Of a DNA stretch of 64,000 nucleotides, positions 11,501 through 23,500 are shown piece by piece (positions within the stretch are counted from its first letter, which is position 1; each line of letters starts with the position of its first letter). The stretch is from positions 7,440,001-7,504,000 of the forward strand of contig CM082592.2 of the NCBI GenBank assembly GCA_040954595.2. Reading direction: 5' to 3'. The notes beneath the pieces were generated by a model. That model worked only from the letters and a program-made list of their open reading frames with translations, ran no database searches and was not told where the DNA came from. A program made the position numbers and the translations under genes. This stretch comes from Balanoglossus misakiensis. Taxonomy: Eukaryota > Hemichordata.

Positions 11501-14500
11501 GATTTCAAGCTGTTGAGGAAATGGTCACCAGTGAGATGGGGAAACAGGTAAGATATGATTTTAATGGTGTACAGTCACCTGTAATTCACATATGCTCATA
11601 TAAAGCGTGTAGTCAAATAACTGGTGGGGTCATTTTTTCTGTGTGGCCAAATTTGCAGTTTTCAGCAACTATCATAAACCTCTACTGATATCATGTGATA
11701 ATTTCCACAATTAATGTCATATTTGCAATGTCAGATATAGTATAAGACATTGATTTGGGCACTGCTGTTATTACAGGCTCGTAAGAAGTACCTTGATGTG
11801 GCCAAACAAATGAAGGAGTACGAAGACAAGAAGTACGAGGAATGGAGGGAGTACGTGGAAGCCACCCTGCCGGGATTGCTGAAACGGAACCTCCTAGCCA
11901 AACCCGTCCAGGGCTCCATCACCCAAGTTCAAGTCGAGGTGACGAATGCAGAGGAGGGTGAAGATGGGGTGCCAGGCACGGCTTCACAAGCAGGTATGGA
12001 GAGCAGCGAATATTTTCTTCTTCTTTTTTGTCGGATCAGCTCGTTTCCAACTGTTTCCACCTTCTTGCAATTCATTGCACAAGTTTGTTTTGTCGGTTCT
12101 TGTTTGTTTTAACCCTTTCACCACCATGGTTCGGTCCAACCCCATTGTTTCCTATGGTAAAGTTGGACCGCTAAAGAGGGAACTGGGGGTGAAAGGGTTC
12201 ACGCGGTGTGCTTCCTATTACATTTTCACATTCAGTGTTTTAAGATACAATACATACTACACATACATGACGCTTAATGTTTGTGTAAAGGCCAATCTTG
12301 TTAAACAATTCTGTGGTGTTGTGTTTTATGGTTTAAAAGGTAAATGTGCTCTCATGTGGTGGTGTATAATGTAATGGAGTGTAAAATAACGTTAAAATAA
12401 TGTTCGTGTGTTCATGTGGTGTGTCTGGTCTTCGTTTTGACCCATTCCGTTGTAAATTTCCTGTCCATCCATCCATCCATCCGTCAGTCACGACACGTCA
12501 TCTCAGTCTGCATCTCACCACATCCCAATCCTCCCTCATGTTTTATACTTAACGGTGTTTTACTTTATATGGTGATTTGTTAATTTGTACTTCTCTTCTT
12601 TTGTTTGTAATTATATATTATTCTGTAATTTGTTCATTTCACTCTCTGTCGACTCTTGTGTTGCATGCATTTGTCACTATAGAAACTGAGCAAACATCTC
12701 AACAGCAACAACAACAACAGCAACAACAACAACAAAGTCAAGGTAATTTCAGTCGTGTGTGATAGGAAAAAAAACACAAAACGTGTGCAAAACCCAATCA
12801 GCACTTGTCAGCCAAACTCGCACATCCCTTTCCCTGGATCCAACAAACAAGTCAGTCTCAAACTCAGGGAGATACAAAACTCTTGGTAGGATTTCAGCCT
12901 GCCACCCCTATACTGCAATTTACAGCAGTCCAAACTAACCAATGAAAACCAGAGTCATGTTACATTACATTACATTACTCTGTTGGTCAAATCGATCTCG
13001 TCATAAGTAGAATTTTAGTAGAATTCAAAGCAACTTAGAAAATGTTGCCTTGCTGAAACTTGCATTTTTAAATGTATATTGCCTTGCTATGCTATCTATT
13101 CTGTGCACCTATAAATGTGTCTGTAGTCATGTGTTCTCTCCAGATTGTCTCTTTAGTACTGCTTTTGTGTGACATAAATGTGTACATAACCTTATTAAAC
13201 ATTTCAGGACACCAGCGAAAAACGAAAGGTGGCACAGCTACTAATATGGCAAACTGTTGGATTATTTTTTTGTCGGAAAACATACTAAGATATTGACAAA
13301 AAAATCTCACTATTGTAGACTTAACCTAGGCTTTGAGTGTACCACAGTGCAAATAAAACATAGCTGCAAATCTTGCCCAAAAACATAAATTGTGAATGTT
13401 GCACATTGTGTGTTAGCCATGTGTGTCTACACAGATACATGTATCCACAGAACACTACACGCATTTTACTTTTATCTTACAATTTTGCATACTTTATGCA
13501 ATTGCAGATAGACTAGCAGATGAGAAGCAGATGACTAGCAGTTAACACTGTAGAGGCTATGCCTGGATCCTAATACCCTAACACAACACTACTTTCACAA
13601 GTTTTATAAAGAATGTATCTATTTTAATTTTGCTGTATTTTGTTTCATTCCCAAGTTCAAGTGAAGTATGTGGTGGACTTTGCGCCGGAGTTATCCGAGA
13701 TAGTCACTGAGACCAAGCACATGGAACAACTGGGCTTTTCCATTCCAGAGTTGGCCAGAAATGTGGCCTTACAGGTTAGTTCATCAAGCGCTGTGAAGGT
13801 CACCTTGTGAAAGTGTTCAAGAGGGTTCGATAAATGTTCTAACTCATATGCCATGGAGTTCAGATATCATCGGTCACTGAAGTGAAAATGAAAAATGAAA
13901 GATCTACATGTAGGTTGTTTCTGCTATGAAGGTTGTAACCCAACAGATTTAAAATTGTGTTCTTGTTCCATCTATAGGAGGATAAATACATCAAATACAA
14001 CGATGGGCTGAAACACATGCTGAACAGATACCACAATGCAATCGCATCGCTCAACCCGGCAGAGGTATGGAAACACTGGGGGTTTCAATCTTGCTGTTTC
14101 GATCGTGTTTCTTGAACATTTTAAAAAATTGCACAGGTTGAGTCCAGATTTTGACAGATGTTCTCACAGAAGCGATATTCTTTTTTCATCGACAGACAAT
14201 GCTGCTGGAGGAACACACTCGGGATCTGCGTCGCACTATGAAACCTGGGTACAAGCGCCTCAATTGGAACTCTTTGGGCATCAGTGATTACATCACCAGA
14301 TGTGAACAGGTTTGTTTGAGGAAAAAACAACAGAAAATGAACCAATCCGTATGTAACCCTAGCCAGATTCTCACCACTGCACAGTACTTACAATATGCTA
14401 TTGGAAGAATTCACCCCCCCCCCCCCTCAAAAAAAAAAGCAGCATCACAAATGCCCTGTAGCAGATGCACCTGGCAGCAGTAAAACCACTTTTTATTGAA

Positions 14501-17500
14501 CGTTCCATTTGAGCAAGAGAGGTCACGACAAATCAATACTTGGCAGTCAGGAAGCCGTTGTTTTTGACCAGGGCAGATAATCCTTGGGGTTATTGCAAAT
14601 TAAAAATCAATGCAGGCAGAAAGTCAATAATGATGCATAAAAAGGGGTTAAAAATCAGCTTCTAGTGTACAATGTAAAAGCACACATGCACGGGTAAGGT
14701 GCTTCAGTGAAGAAATTAGACTACCGGTAGTTTGCCCTTCGGCTTCAATAGCACTATTCCGCACTCGCATAGCATGGGTGAAACAAATCTGTGTGAGATG
14801 TGAACATTAGGGTTACAGTGGATTGGCTCAGAGTTGTAGAGACTGTTTGGATGCCGCCAGAAAAGCTCACGAAATGAATGTCTGTGTTGTCAAAGTCTTC
14901 AATCACCTACCAAATGAAGATATACTTTTTGACTCAATAATTAACCCAGTAAAGCAGCTCAATTTAGCCTGGGAGTGATATATACAATAATGTAGCGCAC
15001 CGTGGAGTCACTCAGAAATGAAATGTGGGGCATTTAATTTTGGCAATTGAAGCAGACATTCATTTTTATGAGCATTTCTGGTGATATCAAAAAACGGTCC
15101 CTGTTGATTGCATGACACAGTGGAGTTCCATGAGGCCTTTGTAGATCTAGGGACTCAGTGTGGGGTGAGTAGCAAAAAAATGATGAAATTCGCAGAAATA
15201 TCTGTGGATTAAAGTAAGTATTGTTAGTACATATCTCGTATATCTGTCTAATAAAAATTTATTACATTTCTGGCCATTTTTTCCAAAAAGCAACACCTCA
15301 CCATTTCATTTCAATGATTCAATTACGGACTATTGAATTTTCGCCTTTGATCGTATACCTGCACCCCAGCATTTCAATAATGATGACACATTGAAATGAA
15401 TTATTGTCCGTACAATAATTAATAGATTAAATTAACTCAATTTGAGTTACATGTACTGTTGACATTATTTGGATTCTAACGTAAGTCTGCATGTAATCAA
15501 AATAGTGCAGTGTTAAGTGAATATTTAAAAAAAATAACTATTGTGTTTGTAAGCTTGTAAGCCTCTGTTTCCAACCAGGCCTTAGGAAAGTTTGAGTCAC
15601 TGGTGAACCAGATACAGAAGAATGCTCAAGACATTGACCAGAGACTGAAGATCATGGAGTACGCTGACCTCTTCAGAGGACCACCTGCCAGATTTGCAGA
15701 CACATTACCCAGTGCAAAGGTACAGTTGCTGTGGTTTCCAATTTCCTTAGTCAGTCTGTTGGTTCACAGTTTGGGCTGTTATCAGAGAAAAAAACTTTGT
15801 ATATCGCCAAGTTGTTATTCTATATATTTCCCTGAGTAAATATTTGGACTTGTACATTTTTTTTTTTGCAGGAATACTTTGAGCACATTGAGAAGGAGAG
15901 AGCACACACCTTTGAGACACTCGCAAGGAAGTACAGAGCCATTGGTCCACTGCTGACAAAGATGGAAGGTTTAGTGGTGCATACAAACACTGGCAAATCG
16001 CCGAGACTTGCATCGTATTATGCCTACTGGGAAAGGAGGGTTTACGACTCGCTCACAAAGGTAAACAAGAGGAAGCGTAGTGTCTTGTATTTTATTATTT
16101 AAGACGACAGTGACAAGTGGAGGATTTTATCATGTTGAACTTGTGCTTTCAACTTCTTACTGTTGCCTGGTATCGCAGATTATATTTCTCATGCAAAAAT
16201 GTATTGAAGTGTTGCAAATGTTTATACAGCACTAAGTTGAATCCAAGGGTATGTTGGGCAAGTTTTTTTTCAAACTTCGTGAACTTTTGCCACACATGTG
16301 ACTTTCCCAAATCCAGTTGTTCCTTTGTGATGCAGGTGGTATACACATGTTAAAAGACAGAAATTGAATCACCACACACTGAAGCTTCGTATATCAAAGT
16401 TCACCATCCCGATAACAAAAACAGTATACAAAATATATGAAGGAAAATCAAGCAATAATTGCATTCTTCATCTGCACCAACAGCTGATCAGTAGGAACCT
16501 GCAATTTTTCACCGAAGCCATCACATCAGAGCAGCCACTGCTTCAAATCGAAGCCATGCTGTCGGCACCAGAGATTATTCTGTCCCCAGCAGCCAGTGAG
16601 ATCTATAAACTTCTGATGCAGTGTGTCAGGGACTGTGTAGAAGGGTAGGTATCCCTTTAACCCTTACACCCCTATTTCCCTATGTAGAGGTCCATCTTTA
16701 CCATAGAAATCAATGGGTTTGGACCAAACCATGGTGGGAAAGAAAACTTTTGAGTATTCAAACCATATCAGGATGGCCACCCCTGGATATTATAATCCAA
16801 TCATTCCCCCATCCACCAGTTAGGACTAGAGTTTGAGAGAAGTGTCCAGGGGGTGACTATCCTAGAACCGTTCAAACACTGGCAATTGCAACACCTTGAC
16901 AATGTTTTTTCCGCGACAGATCCAAGAACTTTGTGCGGTGGATGCACGGCACTTGCATCGAGACGCCGCCGCAGAACGTGGAGGGGGAGGACGAGCCGAT
17001 CATCCTCAGCTTCTTCAAGGACATCTCGGCCAACCCGGCCATCGTGGACCTGGTGGTGGGCATCTCCAACAGCATCCAGAAGACGCTGTCCACGCTCACC
17101 AAGTACCTCAACAAGTGGAAGAGGTACCGGCCGCTCTGGAAGCTGGACAAGACCATCATGCTGGACAAGTTCGCCCAGAAGAAGCCCTCCTGCGTCTCGT
17201 ACGACGAGAAGTTGCAGTTCTACAGTAATCTTGCAGTTGAGGTGAGCTCATCGTTGTATGCCTTCACCCTGCTGGTGGTGAATATTGGGTCAACCCTTGC
17301 CATTGAAAATAATGATATTAAAACATTTTTGTGTGTGGATGAAAGTTTTTTTCTCTTTTTGGGATCGATTATTTGTGTGTTTGAAGTGTAAATGTGTTCA
17401 AAGATACAGTCAAACCTATGTTAGTGGCCACCTCTATATAGTGGCCACTTGTTACGGGCCCTGTGCCTTTAACATGTATATTAGTTGACCTGTCTATTAA

Positions 17501-20500
17501 GGCCAGTTTAGGGAAGTCCCTTGACTCAGGCCACTATTTGACTGTACAGCTGTGCATTAGACACAACTCTAAAAGTGTGTATTTTCACTGCAGGTTGGCA
17601 ACCAACCGATGATCAAGGACCAAGAGTGCGTCCGACTGGAGCTGTCACCTTTGGCCAAGACAGTGCAGGACCACGCCAAGAAGTGGGTGGAATCCCTCGG
17701 TCAGCTTCTCAATGATTCGGCCAAGGAGGAGTTGTTTGGTCTCAGAAATGAACTCGAGGTGAGAGTCGATCAGTTCTGTGTATAACTTTTTTACACAGAG
17801 TTGACAAGAAATAAATCAAATCAATCATATACTAAAGTATTATTCTTAAAGCCAGTTAATATTTATAACTTGTAATATTTCAGTTCAGTGTTACATCAGT
17901 TCATCCCTTTTCTGTATTCACTCTTGATGAATTTGCATTCATGATCAAAGGAGTTGGAGTTTAACATCAAAGACAAGCTGCCACAGGTTGACCAAAGTCA
18001 GGCAGCAGTCCAGGTGATCAGTTTGACACCCCCTCCCCAGGTCACCAGTTGGCTTGACCGCTGGCCTGTGTCATCACTCAGTTTGATATCGACACCAGCG
18101 AAGGTCATCCCACTGTACATCCCTGCATGTTAACCTTGTGTTAACATTTCTGCATGTTTGCTGTGTGAAATGCTTTTAATGTCAGATTTCCTAGAGAACT
18201 GGAGTGTTTAATCATAGCATGACAATCCACCAGAAATAAACTTGAACAAATTTACCACTGATGTATACAAATGTTCAGATTTTCTTAAAGCAGGTCATAA
18301 ATTTTCGTAGTATGTACACATAATTACAATTGCTGTTGGTACAGACTTAATTTCCTCCCCCTTCTGTGCTTCTGTTGTGAAACCCTGCAAACGCACTTGA
18401 AGAATTCCAACGTAGCGAAGTCTATTGGGGATTGATTCAAATCAAAAGTTTCAAAGGGACCCCCTGAAAAGCCAATGTTAATAACATATCTCCACTACCC
18501 TTCTCTACAAAAATCTTTCAGCAACTGACCCAAGACCTGAAGAAAACACCGGACACGCTGGAAGACCTGAAGTTCGTGCTGAGGGTGATCGCCGACATCA
18601 AGGACATATCGCTCAACGTGGAGATGAGATTCGTGGACATACAAGAGAGGTACCGCACGCTGGCCATGTACGACATCGCGGTGACGGAAGAGGAGAGAGT
18701 GCTGTGCCGCGACATCCGGCAGATCTGGGAAGACTTGTTCCTTGAGTCCAAACACGTGGATGCCAGCCTCATTGTCGTCAAGAAGAAATTCACTGAGGTA
18801 GGATAATGTTCTTTGTTGGAAAAAGAAAATTGTGTCGTCATGTAGGCCACAATGTATGGTATGTTGCATAGGTCGTCAATATGATTCAGTGACGTTATAT
18901 CACATAGTTTGCATATATAGGTACTATCCCTTCCTGCTTGTACTTAATATAAGTATGTACTTTTTTCTATCTTGATGACTGCAGATTACACAGGATCAGA
19001 TCACAGGGTTCGGTTCCGAGCTGTCCAGCTTCCAAGAGAAATTCAAAAGCGATGGTCCGGGAGCTGTGGGAGCTGACCTTGACAAAGGTGAGGTCAAGTT
19101 TTCCAACTTTTCTTGATTTTGTAGGAAAAAAAGTCTAAAAGATGTGTGGTCTGTCATATGTTCCACAAGCAAGGAGAGAAATTAATTCTCCTAACACATG
19201 GATTTTTCTAGCTGATGAATGTATTCACTTTTTTGATGCACAGGTCTGGAACTGCTGGCTAGCTACCAGAAGGAGTTGAACCAGTACGAAAAAGACCGGC
19301 AGGAACTGGCCAATGCTGAGAGGTTGTTTGACCTGCCGATCACAATGTACCCCGACTTACTGGCCGTGCAGAAAGAAATGAAAGGATTGGAACAGATCTA
19401 CACCATTTACAAATCCCAGAAGGTGAGTTGGTGCATTTTTGGGGGAATTATTGCCATTGGAGTGGTTCTGTGATGTATGTAGACATCTACAAAATTTTGT
19501 AGCCTTTTGAATTTCTATAGAAGTTTATAAAATTTCTATGGACATTTATAAATTTCTGTGTAATTTTGGAACCATCTATTCAAATATCAAAATCTATCGA
19601 ACACTATAGAACTATACAGAACATTTTTGTTAGGGTGTGGAGAAATTGACAATCGTCCTCTCTGCTTGCAGGCGGCCAGAGAAGAATGGGCCCAGACATT
19701 GTGGGCCAATCTGAACGTGGCGCAGCTACAGGATGGTATCGATGGGTACATCAAACAGTTAAAGAAACTGCCAAGAGACGTGAAGAGCACACCGTCGGCC
19801 CATTTCTTGGAGGGCAAACTGAAGGAATTCAAAGAGTCACTGCCATTGTTGCTGGATCTGAAGAATGAGGCTCTCAGAGAGCGGTATGTATCACGTCGTA
19901 ATGCTTTCAAAGCCAGTTACTCTTGTTTCAGAAAAACATGTTTGGCAAATGTACTGGCTACATGTCTATTTTTTTCAACTCTGCAGTCATTGGAAAGAAT
20001 TGATGGCCAAGACTGGCAAAGACTTTGACATGAATCCGGAAACTCTGACATTGGAGAAGCTGTTTGCCATGGAACTTCACAACTATGCAGAGGCCATCGC
20101 CGGTATCGTCAACAGTGCCTCCAAGGAATTGAGCATTGAAAAGGTAGGGCATAGTTTTTACAGTACCTACACTTCCATCAAAAGATAGAGATATCTGTTA
20201 CGCTATCATACTATATAGGTGACAACTATATTGACTTTGAATTTTTTAGTGTTGAAAGACACAGGCTGATTCCCTCCTAACTGTTCCGGTTCGTTTTTCC
20301 AGGGCATCAAAGAGGTACAGGACACGTGGGACGCCATGAAATTCCAGGTGCAGAAATACACGAAAGGCACTCAAGACAGGGGCTTCATCCTGGGCTCTGT
20401 GGATGAGGTCCTTCAGATCTTGGACGACAATGCCATGAATTTGCAGTCGATGTCTGCGTCTAGGTTTATTGGACCGTTCCTTGGCAACGTGCAGTCCTGG

Positions 20501-23500
20501 GAGAAGAGTCTCTCGCTCATCGCGGAAGTGCTCGAGGTGAGATCGCGAAGCTAGGTTTGTTTTACCTCTGTGTCAAAGGCAACTCCCAGTTGCCCACCAG
20601 AAAGTTAGCAATGAGGGGCAAATTCAAGTTTTATCACATCAGGGATGATTTAGATGAGAGATAGCATCCATGAATAGCTTTACATCATATGCAAATGACT
20701 AATACTGGGCTACTGAAGTAGAAGGGTGAAATTGGTATTTTGATCTTTGCAAACCTGAAATGAAACAGTGTGTAGTACATACTATAGATTTCACACATAT
20801 TAAATGCTTGTTGGTGTTGATATTTTTTTTCAGATCTGGATGGTTGTACAACGAAAGTGGATGTACTTGGAGAGCATCTTCATCGGTGGAGACATCCGAT
20901 CCCAGCTACCTGAAGAGGCCAAGAAATTTGATGCAATAGACAAGATGTTCAAAAAGGTAAAAACACAACGAAAAATCTTAGATGCAATAATAATGACTAT
21001 TCCTGTATTTTTGTGCAGTTGCCTGTGTGTCGCCCCACTTTTCTATGTATTATTTTCATATCATTATGATGATAATTTGGGGTCCTCAAAGAGCTAAATG
21101 TACACACGGTCACTGATGTCTTCCTTTTAAAGATGCATTGTCTTCCCCTTTTGCACAGATCATGCAAGAAACCCACAAAAATCCTAAAATCAAAGATGCC
21201 TGCCACGAGCCGAACCGGCTGCAAGACTTGGAGAACATCAGCACAGGGCTGGAGAAATGCCAGAAGAGCTTGAACGACTATCTGGATTCCAAGCGAAACG
21301 CCTTCCCGAGGTTCTTCTTCATCTCCGACGATGAACTGCTGTCCATCCTCGGCAGCAGCGACCCGACCTGCGTCCAAGAACACATGATTAAGGTAGTGGA
21401 CAGTCCCCGACTACTCAAAAGTTAGAATATCGTCATTTTCCTGATTTGTATATGTTGTTTATCACTGAATGAATATGGGGCCAGCCATGCTGTTGCAAAC
21501 AATGGGACTTCACCAAGCTATGCAGAAGAACATGTATTTAATGTATATTGTCTGTGTGCCCTTGCTCCAGATGTTTGACAACATCGCATCACTACGCTTC
21601 GAAGAGAGCACCAGCTCCAGTGAGCTGAACGCGGCGGCCATGAACTCGGCCGAGGGCGAGGTTATGGACTTCCGAAAGAAGGTGTCTGCCGAGGGCAGGG
21701 TGGAAGATTGGATGACCAACGTCCTGAACGAGATGAGGAGAACCAACCGGCTGATCACCAAGGAAGCTCTATTTACATATTGTGCTGATGGCAAAACAAG
21801 GTTGGTTCATTGTACTTGTAACATCTCTCTTTGTTCCAAAAGTGAATTATTATTTTTTACTTTTTCAGGGCGACTTCCGCATATTCTGTATGCTATTACC
21901 CCCAGACCAATCAATATGTGTATAAAAGTGATTTGGGAATGCCGATAACTGAAGATCTGTTGGCTGTCTAGCTAACTGCAGTTTAGCAGCGCAAGGTTTT
22001 GCCTGGGTTTATGTGTCCATCTAACTCATAAACCAAGGCAAAACCTCCAGCTTCTGAACTGCAGCTACTGGCTATCATGACATGCTGAATTAAGAGACTG
22101 TAGTGGATCAGAAAATAACATCCATGTGTACTCACTCGCATGTGAAAATGATCATTTTCACCCCCCACTTTTCTGTTGCCTCTGCAGAGTCGAGTGGATG
22201 TACCTCTATCAAGGTATGGTTGTGCTGGCCGGAAACCAGGTCTGGTGGACCTGGGAAGTAGAAGACGTCTTCTCCAAGTTCAAGAAGGGCGACAAAGCTG
22301 CCATGAAGAATTTCGCTAAGAGGATGCACAAGCAGATCGACGACCTCGTAGTGCAGGTACAGAAAGAAAAAAAATGAATCACAAAACCTCATCATGAAAA
22401 TATTTGGATGAAGATAGTGATGATCATTCAGAACTAAGAAATTATTTCATTTGTGTTTCTCAAGGAATAGATGTATAGTAACATATAATGTAACTATCAA
22501 AAATGTCTGAAACTGTTGTCTTTTTATACAACAGCCAAGTTCACTTTTCTTTTTCGCTTTGCTCACTCTGTCCAGGTGCGATCTCCGCTGTCCAAGAACG
22601 ACCGTCTCAAATTCAACACTGTGCTCATCATTGATGTGCATGCAAGGGACATCATTGACAGGTTTGTCAGAGACAGGTAAGTCTTACCCCCACCTCCAAC
22701 CCCCCGGGACCCCTGTCTGTCGTGTCCGTCATAATTTGGGCACAGTAGTGACTGCCGCTGAGAGCTTATTAGAAACCAATGGATTTGGACCGAACCATAG
22801 TGGTGAAAGGGTAACAAATAACTGTATTATATTTTCAGTATTATGGATTCCCGGGAGTTTGAATGGGAAAGTCAGTTGAGATTCTACTGGGACAAGGAAG
22901 ATGATGAACTGCTCGTCAAGCAGTGCACCGGTTCCTTCGGATACGGTTATGAGTACATGGGTTTGAATGGCAGACTTGTTATCACACCGCTGACCGACAG
23001 AATCTATCTCACACTAACACAGGTAAGAATGCACAGTGGTTTTAATTATACATGTATAAGTTCTCCCCATTCTATACCTAACTGTTGGTCCAGTGTTTAG
23101 ACTGAAGAAATATTGGACCTGTGTGCATGGGGTAGGGGTTTTTCATATGCACTCATACTTATGGTTTATGAATATTTGGTACTTCTCATTACTTTAATAG
23201 GCATTGTCCATGCAACTTGGAGGGGCTCCGGCCGGACCAGCCGGTACTGGCAAGACAGAAACAACCAAAGATTTAGCCAAGGCTCTGGGATTGCTGTGTG
23301 TGGTCACAAACTGTGGTGAGGGTATGGATTACAAGGTGAGTGGTACATCGGCCATTGTTGCTTTTCAACAGATTCAGCAGAATACACAGAGATAGTCTGT
23401 ACTGTGTTGATCTGAATAATTCCAGTCTTAATGTTTTGAGTAAAGTCATTTGCAACTTTGTTTTCTGTCTGACCCAAGTTGCAAACTTGAAGACTTTTTT

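Larger units (their letters stand above)
11994..13655 (+). other. DNAH10 introns around the polyQ exon
   Basis: This interval holds a family B MITE (12111–12199), a short CATC repeat near 12465–12485, the polyQ exon (12683–12742) and a weak candidate microexon at 13208–13228. Other open frames here have no recognisable similarity. Confidence 0.7.

Noticed and set aside
15300-15425. Imperfect inverted segments around TTCAATTACGGAC
   Set aside because: The pairing is interrupted and the boundaries are unclear, so it is not called an element.
16853-17245. Arg/Ser-rich open frame overlapping a DNAH10 exon
   Set aside because: It is an alternative frame of the GC-rich exon 16920–17241, whose true frame matches DNAH10.
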